Below are positions 40,657-48,995 of a stretch of 64,000 nt of DNA, piece by piece. Below the pieces are notes generated by a model, which saw only the letters and a list, made by a program, of their open reading frames with translations, did not search any database and was not told where the DNA came from. Positions within the stretch are counted from its first letter, which is position 1; every line of letters begins with the position of its first letter. The translations under genes were made by a program, and so were the position numbers. Source of the DNA: Janthinobacterium sp. CG3 (GTDB lineage Bacteria > Pseudomonadota > Gammaproteobacteria > Burkholderiales > Burkholderiaceae_D); NCBI RefSeq assembly GCF_000344615.1, contig NZ_KB467824.1, forward strand, positions 3,481,513-3,545,512. The letters run 5' to 3'.

Positions 40657-40759
40657 CGCCAAATGCCACCTTCGGCGCGGCGGCGGTGGCGAAGCTGGCG
40701 GCGCTGACGACGACGGCGACGGCGACGAAAAGGGCTTCCATGTTTTTGGCGATGTTCAT
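40562..40759 (-). CDS. Possible small secreted protein, antisense to the end of yfcC
   Basis: A 65-residue frame with GGAGG eight bases before the ATG and a signal-like N-terminus, MNIAKNMEALFVAVAVVVSA. Short proteins beginning with a 'KNMEA.FV' pattern are, from memory, common in Massilia-like genomes. The last 95 bases run opposite the yfcC 3' end and read as Pro/Ala noise, so it may be a truncated relic. Not certain to be expressed. Confidence 0.4.
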   Translation of the reverse strand: MNIAKNMEALFVAVAVVVSAASFATAAAPKVAFGAIASASGWAAPAAPAPAPGRSVAAAPSTWPR

Positions 40760-40997
40760 GAGGTTTTCCTCCGGCTGAGTGGCGTTTCGATGCTTGAACT
40801 GTAGCCATACGGCCCCCGCGCGGCCAGCCGAATGCGACGCAACGCGCAAAAGGCGGGACAGATGACGCAAACCCCATGCCGAAGCCAATTTGTGCGCTTT
40901 GGCGCCGCCCCGCTTGCGTTAATTGAAACCTTTCCGCGATGTGCACGCGGGCCGACGCTTATATGGCCGAAATGCCCTACCACGCCCGTTCCTTGTT

Positions 40998-41003
40998 TAT
41001 AAT
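40998..41003 (+). promoter_or_regulatory. -10 element of the argH promoter
   Basis: A perfect TATAAT, 32 bases before the argH ATG. The -35 region has no clear consensus hexamer. Confidence 0.5.
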
Positions 41004-41034
41004 CGTCAAAACAACCGGACCCACTCCCCACTCT

Positions 41035-42432
41035 ATGACAGCTCAACTCTCCAAAAAAAGCGAAGCCTGGTCGGCGCGATTCTCCGAACCGGTCTCGGAC
41101 CTCGTTAAACGTTATACCGCATCGGTCTTCTTCGACAAACGCCTGGCGCTGTTCGATATCGAGGGCTCGCTGGCCCACGCCGACATGCTGCACGCCCAGG
41201 GCATCATCAACGCCTTCGACTACGCCGAGATCCAGCGCGGCATGGCCCAGATCAGCCAGGAAATCGGCGCCGGACAGTTCGAATGGCTGCTCGACCTGGA
41301 GGACGTCCACCTGAACATTGAAAAGCGCCTGACCGAACTGGTCGGCGACGCCGGCAAGCGCCTGCACACCGGCCGCTCGCGCAACGACCAGGTCGCCACC
41401 GACATCCGCCTGTACGTGCGCGCGGCCATCGACGACATCACCGTCCTGCTCGGCACGCTGCGCGGCGCCCTGACCGACCTGGCCGAACTGCACGCCGACA
41501 CCATCATGCCCGGCTTCACCCACATGCAGGTGGCCCAGCCGATCACCTTCGGCCACCACATGCTGGCCTACGTCGAGATGTTCGGCCGCGATAGCGAACG
41601 CATGGCCGACTGCCGCAAGCGCGTCAACCGCCTGCCGCTGGGCGCCGCCGCGCTGGCCGGCACCACCTTCCCGATCGACCGCCTGCGCGTGGCCAAGACG
41701 CTCGGCTTCGACGACGTCTGCCACAACTCGCTGGACGCCGTCTCGGACCGCGACTTCGCCATCGAGTTCTGCGCCGCCGGCGCGGTGCTGATGATGCACG
41801 TCTCGCGCATGGCCGAGGAACTGGTCATCTGGATGAGCCCGCGGGTCGGCTTCATCGACATCGCCGACCGCTTCTGCACCGGTTCGTCGATCATGCCGCA
41901 AAAGAAAAACCCCGACGTGCCGGAACTGGCGCGCGGCAAGACCGGCCGCGTCTACGGCCACCTGATCGGCCTGCTGACCCTGATGAAGGGCCAGCCGCTG
42001 GCCTACAACAAGGACAACCAGGAAGACAAGGAGCCGCTGTTCGACACCGTCGACACCGTCGTCGACACGCTGCGCATCTTCGCCGACATGGCCGGCGGCA
42101 TCAGCGTCAAGCCGGACGCCATGCGCGCGGCCGCGCTGCAGGGTTACGCCACCGCCACCGACCTGGCCGACTACCTGGTCAAGAAGGGCCTACCGTTCCG
42201 CGACGCCCACGAGGCGGTCGCGCACGCGGTGCGCGCCTGCGTCGACGCCGGCTGCGACCTGGCCGACCTGTCGCTGCAGCAGCTGCGCGCCTTCTCCGCC
42301 CTGATCGAGGACGACGTCTTCGCCGTGCTGACGCTGGAAGGCTCGGTCGCCGCGCGCGACCACGTCGGCGGCACCGCGCCGCGCCAGGTGCGCGCCGCGA
42401 TCGCCCGGGTGCGCGCGCAACTGGCCGAGTAA
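41035..42432 (+). CDS. argH: Argininosuccinate lyase
   Basis: A 465-residue fumarase-superfamily enzyme that splits argininosuccinate into arginine and fumarate, the last step of arginine synthesis. Signatures: [13 protein letters not shown], the catalytic His region [17 protein letters not shown], and the flexible loop [16 protein letters not shown] with the active Ser. Start at ATG 41035 ([19 protein letters not shown]), matching the normal N-terminus. Probably a single housekeeping gene despite the nearby cyanophycin-type genes. Confidence 0.97.
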   Translation: MTAQLSKKSEAWSARFSEPVSDLVKRYTASVFFDKRLALFDIEGSLAHADMLHAQGIINAFDYAEIQRGMAQISQEIGAGQFEWLLDLEDVHLNIEKRLTELVGDAGKRLHTGRSRNDQVATDIRLYVRAAIDDITVLLGTLRGALTDLAELHADTIMPGFTHMQVAQPITFGHHMLAYVEMFGRDSERMADCRKRVNRLPLGAAALAGTTFPIDRLRVAKTLGFDDVCHNSLDAVSDRDFAIEFCAAGAVLMMHVSRMAEELVIWMSPRVGFIDIADRFCTGSSIMPQKKNPDVPELARGKTGRVYGHLIGLLTLMKGQPLAYNKDNQEDKEPLFDTVDTVVDTLRIFADMAGGISVKPDAMRAAALQGYATATDLADYLVKKGLPFRDAHEAVAHAVRACVDAGCDLADLSLQQLRAFSALIEDDVFAVLTLEGSVAARDHVGGTAPRQVRAAIARVRAQLAE

Positions 42433-42453
42433 GCGCGCGCCGCGTCATCGCGG

Positions 42454-42474
42454 CGGGCGGGCAGCGCCCGCCCG
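42454..42474. terminator. GC-rich stem-loop after argH
   Basis: CGGGCGGGC (42454-42462) and GCCCGCCCG (42466-42474) form a perfect stem with loop AGC, 22 bases after the argH stop. No T run, so termination is only probable. Confidence 0.5.
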
Positions 42475-42531
42475 GCACGCCCCCAACGGACGCCAAAGAA
42501 GCGTCCACCAGAGGATAGAGGAGACACACCC

Positions 42532-43110
42532 ATGTTTATGCCACTCTCGCGTTTCATCGACACGATGAACGAAAAAATCGCCGGCGCCGTCAGCTGGGCG
42601 CTGCTGGCCGCGGTCATCATCTGCACCGTCAACGCCCTGATACGCTACGTTTTCAATTCCAGCTCCAACGCCTGGCTGGAAATCCAGTGGTACCTGTTCG
42701 CCGCCATCTTCATGCTGGCCTCGGCCTACACCCTCAAGCGCGACGAGCACGTGCGCATCGACGTCATCGTCGGGCGCCTGTCGAAACGCACCCAGGTGTG
42801 GATCGACCTGTTCGGCTTCGTGGTGTTCCTGCTGCCGATCTCGCTGGTCATCCTGTACTACGGCGTGCCGTTCGCGTGGCTGTCGATCACCAGCGCCGAA
42901 ATGTCGAGCAACGCCGGCGGCCTGATCGTCTGGCCGGCCAAGCTGCTGGTGCCGCTCGGCTTCCTGCTGCTGATCCTGCAGGGCCTGTCCGAGATCATCA
43001 AACGCGTCGCCTTCCTGCGCGGCCAGATCGACGGCCACGAATTCGCCAAGCACGTCGCCACCCCGGAAGACGAGATCGCGGCCATCAAGGCGGCCAACAA
43101 CCTCGATTGA
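42532..43110 (+). CDS. TRAP transporter small permease (DctQ type)
   Basis: A 192-residue protein with four predicted membrane helices, the small TRAP subunit that scaffolds the large permease. NSSSNAWLEIQWYLFAAIFMLASAYTL contains the conserved Trp/Glu pattern of the family. GAGGAG precedes the start region. The large permease follows after 59 bases. No DctP binding-protein gene is present on either side. Confidence 0.88.
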   Translation: MFMPLSRFIDTMNEKIAGAVSWALLAAVIICTVNALIRYVFNSSSNAWLEIQWYLFAAIFMLASAYTLKRDEHVRIDVIVGRLSKRTQVWIDLFGFVVFLLPISLVILYYGVPFAWLSITSAEMSSNAGGLIVWPAKLLVPLGFLLLILQGLSEIIKRVAFLRGQIDGHEFAKHVATPEDEIAAIKAANNLD

Positions 43111-43169
43111 CACGCGATACGGCCCAGCTGGCACATTGACGACAACTTTATAAAAAGCGGCGCAGAGAC

Positions 43170-44837
43170 ATGGAATTATTCTTAACGGCGAACCTCGCCC
43201 CGATCATGTTCGGGGCCCTGGTCATTTTCCTGCTATCCGGCTTCCCGGTGGCGTTTTCCCTGGCCGCCAACGGCCTGTTCTTCGGCTTCGTCGGCATCGA
43301 ACTGGGGCTGCTGAAACCGGAGCTGCTGCAGGCGCTGCCGAACCGCATCTTCGGCATCATGGCCAACGACACGCTGCTGGCGATCCCCTTCTTCACCTTC
43401 ATGGGCCTGATCCTCGAACGCTCCGGCATGGCCGAGGACCTGCTTGACACGATCGGCCAGTTGTTCGGGCCGATCCGCGGCGGCGTCGCCTACGCCGTCA
43501 TCTTCGTCGGCGCGCTGCTGGCCGCCACCACCGGCGTGGTGGCCGCGTCGGTCATCTCGATGGGCCTGATCTCGCTGCCGGTGATGCTGCGCTACGGCTA
43601 CGACAAAAAACTGGCGTCCGGCGTCATCGCCGCCTCCGGCACGCTGGCGCAGATCATCCCGCCGTCGCTGGTGCTGATCGTCATGGCCGACCAGCTCGGC
43701 CGCTCGGTCGGCGACATGTACAAGGCCGCCTTCATCCCCGGCCTGATGCTGACGGCGATGTACGCCGGCTACGTGCTGGCCCTGTCGATCTTCAAGCCGC
43801 ACCACGTGCCGGCGCTGCCGCTGGAGGCGCGCAACCTGCGCCAGCCGAACGGCAACAGCGGCGCCGTCTCGCTGCTGTTCCTGGTCGTCGGCACGGTCGC
43901 CGCCTCGTTCGCCTTCGCCGAGTTCTACCGCGCCGGCCATCCGAACATGGCCAAGGACGAACTGGGCATCTTCGCCGCCGCCGTCGGCATCGTCGGCGCC
44001 TTCGCCTTCGCGCTGGCCAACCGCCACCTGAAACTGAACCTGCTCTCGCGCATGGCCGAAAAAGTCGTGTTCGTCATGATCCCGCCGCTGGCGCTGATCT
44101 TCCTGGTGCTGGGCACCATCTTCATCGGCCTGGCCACGCCGACCGAAGGCGGCGGCATGGGCGCGATGGGCGCGATCCTGCTGGCGATGGCCAACCGCCG
44201 CCTGTCGTGGAGCCTGATGAAACAGGCGATGAACTCGACCACCCGCCTGTCCTGCTTCGTCATCTTCATCCTGATCGGCTCGACCGTGTTCTCGCTGGTG
44301 TTCCGCGGCGTGAACGGCGACCTGTGGGTCGAGCACCTGCTGTCGAACCTGCCGGGCGGCACCACCGGCTTCCTGATCGTCGTCAACATCATGTTCTTCG
44401 GCCTGGCCTTCTTCCTCGACTTCTTCGAGCTGGCCTTCATCCTGGTGCCGCTGGTCGGCCCGGTGGCGGAAAAACTCGGCATCGACCTGATCTGGTTCGG
44501 CGTGCTGCTGGGCGTGAACATGCAAACCTCGTTCATGCACCCGCCGTTCGGCTTCGCGCTGTTTTACCTGCGCTCGGTGGCGCCGAAGGAAGTCAAGACC
44601 TCCGACATCTACTGGGGCGCGATCCCCTTCGTCTGCATCCAGGTCGTCATGGTGGCCCTGATCATCGCCTTCCCGCACCTGGTTTCGGTCGAGAAGAAAA
44701 CCGACATGACCGAGCAGATCGAGTTGAAGATCGACGCCCCGGCCGACTACGGCACGCCGGCGCCAGCCGACGAGCCGAAGAAAAGCGACGACGAAGCGCC
44801 GGCCTTGAACTTCTCCACCGACACCGACAAGAAGTAA
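43170..44837 (+). CDS. TRAP transporter large permease (DctM type, long form)
   Basis: A 555-residue membrane protein with about 13 helices. Standard DctM proteins have about 425 residues; this long form has an insert near residues 225-290 and a charged C-terminal tail of about 50 residues (TEQIELKIDAPADYGTPAPA). Conserved blocks: PFFTFMGLILERSGMAEDL, SGTLAQIIPPSLVLIVMADQ and MHPPFGFALFYLRSVAP. With DctQ it uses a sodium gradient to import organic acids, once a periplasmic DctP delivers them. Confidence 0.9.
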   Translation: MELFLTANLAPIMFGALVIFLLSGFPVAFSLAANGLFFGFVGIELGLLKPELLQALPNRIFGIMANDTLLAIPFFTFMGLILERSGMAEDLLDTIGQLFGPIRGGVAYAVIFVGALLAATTGVVAASVISMGLISLPVMLRYGYDKKLASGVIAASGTLAQIIPPSLVLIVMADQLGRSVGDMYKAAFIPGLMLTAMYAGYVLALSIFKPHHVPALPLEARNLRQPNGNSGAVSLLFLVVGTVAASFAFAEFYRAGHPNMAKDELGIFAAAVGIVGAFAFALANRHLKLNLLSRMAEKVVFVMIPPLALIFLVLGTIFIGLATPTEGGGMGAMGAILLAMANRRLSWSLMKQAMNSTTRLSCFVIFILIGSTVFSLVFRGVNGDLWVEHLLSNLPGGTTGFLIVVNIMFFGLAFFLDFFELAFILVPLVGPVAEKLGIDLIWFGVLLGVNMQTSFMHPPFGFALFYLRSVAPKEVKTSDIYWGAIPFVCIQVVMVALIIAFPHLVSVEKKTDMTEQIELKIDAPADYGTPAPADEPKKSDDEAPALNFSTDTDKK

Positions 44838-44995
44838 GTGGCTGCACCCGGCCGCCGCCCCGGCGGCCGGCGCCGTCGCCCGGCGGCGCGCCGACAAGGC
44901 GCGCCGCCAACGGCTTTCACCTCCCCACCATCCTTCACCTTCGCCGCGTCGTTGCCGCCCTGGCTGCGCATGACGAATATTAAAGAGGAAACATC

Positions 44996-45634
44996 ATCGA
45001 ACATTCCGCCATCGCCACACCAGCGCTGCTGCAGGTCACGGACATGCGCTTCAGTTATCCGGAGCGCGAGCTGTTCGCACACTGGTCGGCCGCCATCGCG
45101 CCGGGCGTCACGCTGGTGCGCGGCGGCGACGGCCGCGGCAAGAGCACGCTGCTGCGCCTGTTCGCCGGCGCGCAGGCGGCCGATGCCGGGCAGTTGCAAA
45201 TCAACGCGGTGCGCCTGGACGAACAGCCGGCGGCCTACCGGCGGCAAGTGTTCTGGGTCGATCCGCGTTCCGACGCCTTCGAGCACACCAGCGTGCTGGA
45301 TTACTTCCGTTCCCTGCCCGGCCTGTACCCGCAATTCGACGAGCTGGCATTGCCCGGCCTGATAGAGGGCTTGTCGCTGGCGCCGCATCTGGAGAAGTTT
45401 TTCTACATGCTGTCCACCGGGTCGAAGCGCAAGGTCTGGCTGGCGGCGGCGTTCGCGTCGGGCACCCCGCTGGCCTTGCTCGACGAGCCTTTCGCGGGAC
45501 TCGACAAGGTGTCGATTAATTTTGTGCTGGCGCTGCTGACACAGGCGGCACAGGGCTCACGCGCCTGGGTGCTGGCCGACTACCAGGCGCCAGGAAGCGT
45601 GCCGCTGGCGGCGACCATCGACCTGGGCGATTGA
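44996..45634 (+). CDS. ABC transporter ATP-binding protein, probably with a non-ATG start
   Basis: A single ABC ATPase of about 200-212 residues: Walker A GGDGRGKST, signature LSTGSKRKV, Walker B LALLDEPFAGLD. The first ATG (45044) would drop the opening strand ALLQVTD seen in all ABC ATPases. Upstream the frame is open, and GAGG (44985-44988) stands seven bases before ATC GAA CAT, where an ATG would be expected; so translation may start at AUC 44996, or the base call or gene is altered. No permease is adjacent. The signature is LSTGS rather than LSGGQ, and the switch His is absent (VLADYQ), hinting at weak hydrolysis. Confidence 0.7.
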   Translation: MEHSAIATPALLQVTDMRFSYPERELFAHWSAAIAPGVTLVRGGDGRGKSTLLRLFAGAQAADAGQLQINAVRLDEQPAAYRRQVFWVDPRSDAFEHTSVLDYFRSLPGLYPQFDELALPGLIEGLSLAPHLEKFFYMLSTGSKRKVWLAAAFASGTPLALLDEPFAGLDKVSINFVLALLTQAAQGSRAWVLADYQAPGSVPLAATIDLGD

Positions 45635-45641
45635 GGCTTTC

Positions 45642-46050
45642 TCAGCAAAACCTGTTGCACTGCGCAGTGGCGCCGCCGGCGTGCTGCCAGCAAGCGATTC
45701 CCCAACGCGTCGCCACGGCCCGGGCAAAATCGTGGGCCTCGTCCTTGAGGTCGAACATCCGCATGTGATTCAGGCAGGGCGGCGTGTGCATGCCGCTTGT
45801 TTGAATCTCGGCGAGCTTGCACAGTGCGACTTCGTAGCTCCCCCCCTTGCTCCCAATGTCGTATATAGCAAACCAGCATCAGTGCATCGAACGGAACGCT
45901 ATCATTTTTCAGCGGGAAGAACTCGTCCGTGCAGTGTTTACGCCGACGCCAGGTGCACCGCTCGAAATCAAGCCATTCGGTCCTTTCCCATATTTGCGCG
46001 GGTGCCGACATTTTCGCCCTGCAGGCCCGCACAGCGGCGAGCAGGACCAT
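45642..46050 (-). pseudogene. Unknown gene broken at a run of seven G's
   Basis: From ATG 46050 (or 46011, MSAPAQIWERTEWLDFE) a protein-like frame runs to HWEQGG, then meets seven G's (45840-45846 on this strand). Reading on in the same frame gives Arg-rich noise; dropping one G gives a sensible continuation, SYEVALCKLAEIQTSG through NHMRMFDLKDEAHDFARAVA, ending CNRFC at a stop eight bases from the ABC gene stop. The repaired protein would have about 120-135 residues. I do not recognise the family. It is either a pseudogene, a slippage-controlled gene, or a base-calling error. Confidence 0.5.
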
Positions 46051-46051
46051 G

Positions 46052-46370
46052 GCGGCCCCCGTCGCTGTTTAGGCCAAGCTGCTTATTCAGAAAACCTATT
46101 TCCGGCAGCGCACCGACCAGCGCGAGGAATGCCTGAAAATAGGCTTCGACTTTTGCGTCGCTCATCTGGTCTTGCCGCGTGTGCGCGCAGTGATCCGGGA
46201 GCAGGCGCTGTGGCAGAGGCGTGCGGGCAGTTGCAGCAAGGTTTTCCGCCAAGACTGCGCGCCGGCCCCAATTGTCGTCGGTGAGCCGGCCCACCATACC
46301 GTCGGCCTCCACCGCTGGGGTTCAGTGCGACATCTCGTGCCAATCCGCGTCGGACATCTAAATTGATCCC
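46052..46370 (-). pseudogene. Decayed coding fragment of unknown type
   Basis: In one frame the strand reads MSDADWHEMSH, a stop, then TDDNWGRRAVLAENLAATAR and MSDAKVEAYFQAFLALVGAL before losing sense near 46090. The stretch looks like former protein, with an in-frame TGA, and runs into the broken gene at 46050. Family unknown. Confidence 0.35.
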
Positions 46371-46532
46371 TCCATCATTTCGCATACATATGGCTCCCTG
46401 CCGTAACGCTGGGGTTGGGAGGGATTATCGCCTGAGTTCGGCCCGGCGGGCCGCTTGATCGCGCAGGGGAGGAACGCAGCAGTCCAACGGCGTAGGCCCC
46501 GGCCAGACCCGAATGGCGTTAGCTTGCCGCGC

Positions 46533-46580
46533 TTTTCGTGGGTCGGGTTAGCCGGAACGGCGTAACCCGACCCACGAAAA
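46533..46580. repeat. Perfect 18-base palindrome (GGTCGGGTTA family)
   Basis: The arm at 46533-46550 (TTTTCGTGGGTCGGGTTA) is exactly complementary to 46563-46580, with a 12-base loop. It ends 96 bases before the IS630 relic. Confidence 0.8.
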
Positions 46581-46676
46581 TCCTTGCGCCCGTCCTAGGG
46601 GCGTGCGCGACAGACAGAATTTGAGCTGGGTGTTTTTCCTCCGCACCCACGGGTACGAATATGCGCAAAAGCGATA

Positions 46677-47583
46677 GTGCGGCGGAGGCAGGGATTGACG
46701 TTACAACAAACGGCGAACGAATTCCATGTCCATCTGAACAGCATCGACGCATGGCGGCAGCGCTGGAACAAGGAAGGCCTGATGGGCCTGGATGAAGGGC
46801 ATCATACCGGGCGCAAGCACAAGTGGACAGCCGAGCAGCAAGCGGCGCTGAAATCATTGGCCCAAGCCGATGGGGGCAGCGCCAACAGTTTGCTGCGCAC
46901 CCTGGCGCAAACGGAAAGCTTGCCAGCGATCAGCCAGAAACCGACGAGGCGGTATCTGCACGAGATGCATTTCAACTACAAGCGCTATCGCTACAGTTGG
47001 CCGTTTAAAAAAAGTATGCACCGGAAGCTTTCAGCAAGGCCACACGAATAATCGGGGAATTGGATCAACTGGCGCGTGCCGGGCACTGCGAACTGCTGTA
47101 TTTTGACGAGTCCGGTTTCAGTCCAAATCCGCCGATTCAATCAGGCTCGACGCCGGTTGGCCAGACGCGTGGCGTGGAACCGCTATTGCATGGCGAGCGC
47201 GTCAATGTCTTGGGCGCGCTGCGGCATGACAACACGCTGCACTGGCGAACACAACGTCGGCCAACGGTGCGCGAAGACGTGATCGGTTTCTTCGACGATC
47301 TCGCGGCGCAAAAACATGCCGTGCCGCGCATTTAGTGCTCGACAACGCGTCATTTCATAAGGGGCGGCAGATCGAGAAGTGCCGGCCAAAATGGATGGCA
47401 CAATGACTGTTTCTGTATTACTTACCACCTTACAGGCCGGAACTGAACCGCATCGAAATCTTGTGGAAACATGCCAAATCTTGCTGACGCCGCTTCGTCG
47501 GACTGAAAGGCAGTGAGTTGCTGACCGAAGTGAAATCCTTGATGAAAGGGTTTTGAACTGCATTCACAATAAATTTTTCCTGA
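46677..47583 (+). mobile_element. Broken IS630-family transposase
   Basis: The 5' part (46677-47051) has the helix-turn-helix LTLQQTANEFHVHLNSIDAW and the linker typical of IS630/Tc1-type transposases. A frameshift near 47050 leads to the first catalytic block ELLYFDESGFSPNPP. An in-frame stop (47335), another near 47403, one near 47490 (WKHAKSC then stop) and one before the last words AFTINFS show it is dead. YYLPPYRPELNRIEILWKHA is the DDE end block. The N-terminus also lacks about 30 residues. The copy abuts a truncated TIR gene at 47584. Confidence 0.85.
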
Positions 47584-47718
47584 CTACTTAATGCAAAGGA
47601 GGTTGATGCCGTTGGCAAACATTTTTCCAATCTCTTGTTTCACGGCGTTGGCGCACTCACCATCCGACGTGGCGTGACTGATGAATAGAGTAGACTTCTT
47701 GATTTGATGTTCGGTCAC
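47584..47718 (-). pseudogene. N-terminal fragment of a TIR-domain protein
   Basis: From GTG 47718 the frame reads VTEHQIKKSTLFISHATSDG then ECANAVKQEIGKMFANGINL and stops at 47584, exactly at the end of the IS630 relic. 'FISHA.SDGE.AN..K.EI' is the first strand and helix of bacterial TIR domains, which cut NAD+ in several anti-phage systems. Only 44 codons remain, so the rest was lost on or after IS insertion. The gene follows an attC-like site, as a cassette gene would. Confidence 0.65.
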
Positions 47719-47754
47719 AGCCAAATGATCCTTTTGGTTAAGCACATAACGTAG

Positions 47755-47829
47755 AGCTAACCGGCGCTGCGCGGCTTTATCGCGCAGCGTCCAGCGACCG
47801 AAGGAAGCGAGGTTGACGCCATGTTAGGT
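47755..47829 (-). other. attC-like integron recombination site
   Basis: On the minus strand a 75-base segment begins ACCTAAC (a perfect RYYYAAC) and ends GTTAGCT (near GTTRRRY). CTAAC pairs with GTTAG, GGCG with CGCC, and the interior folds into further hairpins (CTGCGCG with CGCGCAG). It begins eight bases after the SEC-C stop, and the TIR fragment follows, which is the layout of integron cassettes. No integrase gene is in the window, so this is an inference. Confidence 0.5.
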
Positions 47830-47836
47830 TTTTCGC

Positions 47837-48637
47837 TCAAATGCAGCACTTCTTGAATTTTTTTCCGCTACCGCACGGACACAGATCATTGCGGCCCACT
47901 TTCTTACCTCCAATTATTGGGCGGTCTTTGCGAAGATTTGGATACCGTTGCTCCGGTGCGTGAGCGCCTGCAACCATGCTCATTCCACGTATTACTAACC
48001 CCGTATCTTTTCCCATCGGTCGCGCACAGCGGTATCGACTATCAAGGGACCGGATTAGCTCGTGGGCGATTTGGCGCATCGTAGCGGGCACGTGATCTTC
48101 TCCCGCAATTTCTCGCCCATCGCCAAGGACAGTAATCCATTCCAATGAATTCTTTGTGCGCAGGTCGTGATATTTCTCATCAATTTCGTGATCCACATGC
48201 GCGCCGCCATCTTTATTGGCGAGATGCAAGACAATATCTTTTCGACTGAATTCGTTCTTTTTCGAATCAACTAATACGATCCCGTTCCACCACGCGTCGA
48301 AAGTGATCCAGTTTGACTGGATGTCGTCGTCAAGGTGAGCCTTGGGTTTGGCCTCACTTGACGACATGTGGATTTGCACCAACGATGAGTGGCTAAGCGC
48401 GTTTTCATCGTCGTATGGATCGGACGTGTCTAGAAAGTTTGTATTCTTTTTATTGGAGAGGGTTAGCAGCGAAGTAGAAGCGCCTGTATCGTGCACCAAC
48501 ACGCGCACAGATACGGCAAGACGCTTTATTTCGCCTTCAAATCCATTGTCAAAAGATGCACTAGAAAGTTTGAGGAAGTCAAGTTGCTCTTCTAGAAGCA
48601 CATCGAGTTCGGTCTGAGTACGCGCGATAGTTGCCAT
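47837..48637 (-). CDS. SEC-C zinc-motif protein of unknown function
   Basis: A 266-residue protein whose C-terminus, [18 protein letters not shown], is the SEC-C zinc motif also found at the end of SecA. The first 240 residues have no family I know; they contain many Asp and Ser, a segment [20 protein letters not shown] before the zinc tail, and no membrane or signal segment. GC is clearly lower than the surrounding genome, so it was probably acquired. GTTAGGT lies six bases upstream of the ATG and an attC-like site follows the stop, suggesting a gene cassette. SEC-C proteins with such extensions are sometimes near defence genes. Confidence 0.75.
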   Translation of the reverse strand: MATIARTQTELDVLLEEQLDFLKLSSASFDNGFEGEIKRLAVSVRVLVHDTGASTSLLTLSNKKNTNFLDTSDPYDDENALSHSSLVQIHMSSSEAKPKAHLDDDIQSNWITFDAWWNGIVLVDSKKNEFSRKDIVLHLANKDGGAHVDHEIDEKYHDLRTKNSLEWITVLGDGREIAGEDHVPATMRQIAHELIRSLDSRYRCARPMGKDTGLVIRGMSMVAGAHAPEQRYPNLRKDRPIIGGKKVGRNDLCPCGSGKKFKKCCI

Positions 48638-48643
48638 TGAATA

Positions 48644-48650
48644 ACCTAAC
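48644..48650 (-). other. GTTRRRY core site before the SEC-C gene
   Basis: GTTAGGT on the minus strand, six bases before the SEC-C ATG, matches the integron cleavage core (G/TTRRRY). I do not see the full matching arm further upstream, so it may be half of a lost attC or an attI-type site. Confidence 0.4.
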
Positions 48651-48995
48651 TGGTACTTCTACAGACAGGGCGAGCCGGTATGTATGTTGGAAAGCTGATA
48701 AGCACATTGGACTGATCCTTCAGAAGCCGCTCCAGTTCCAGTTTTCGAGGCAAACTATATGTGCACACAGTACTAAAATATTGCGAAACACGTCACACTT
48801 GAGAACCCTACGCCACAACCGCCAAGACTGTTCGATCAGTGAATCGTTACATTACGGAATTATTTCAGTCTACGCACTGAGTGCGTTTGTGTCTACTAGG
48901 AAAGATAAAATGTTCGGTTTGATTATCTTGATCAATAAATCTAATCACCAAGCGAATGGCCGCTCCTGGCCCAGACTCATATCGTTATACATAAC
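48651..48995. other. Gene-free low-GC stretch
   Basis: About 345 bases with no believable gene. It is AT-rich compared with the rest of the window and lies between the SEC-C cassette and the Tn5-like relic; open frames here are short or antisense noise. Confidence 0.6.

Noticed and set aside
40562-40888. Longer 108-codon frame around the small secreted peptide
   Set aside because: The part upstream of ATG 40759 has no start context; only the shorter frame has a ribosome site.
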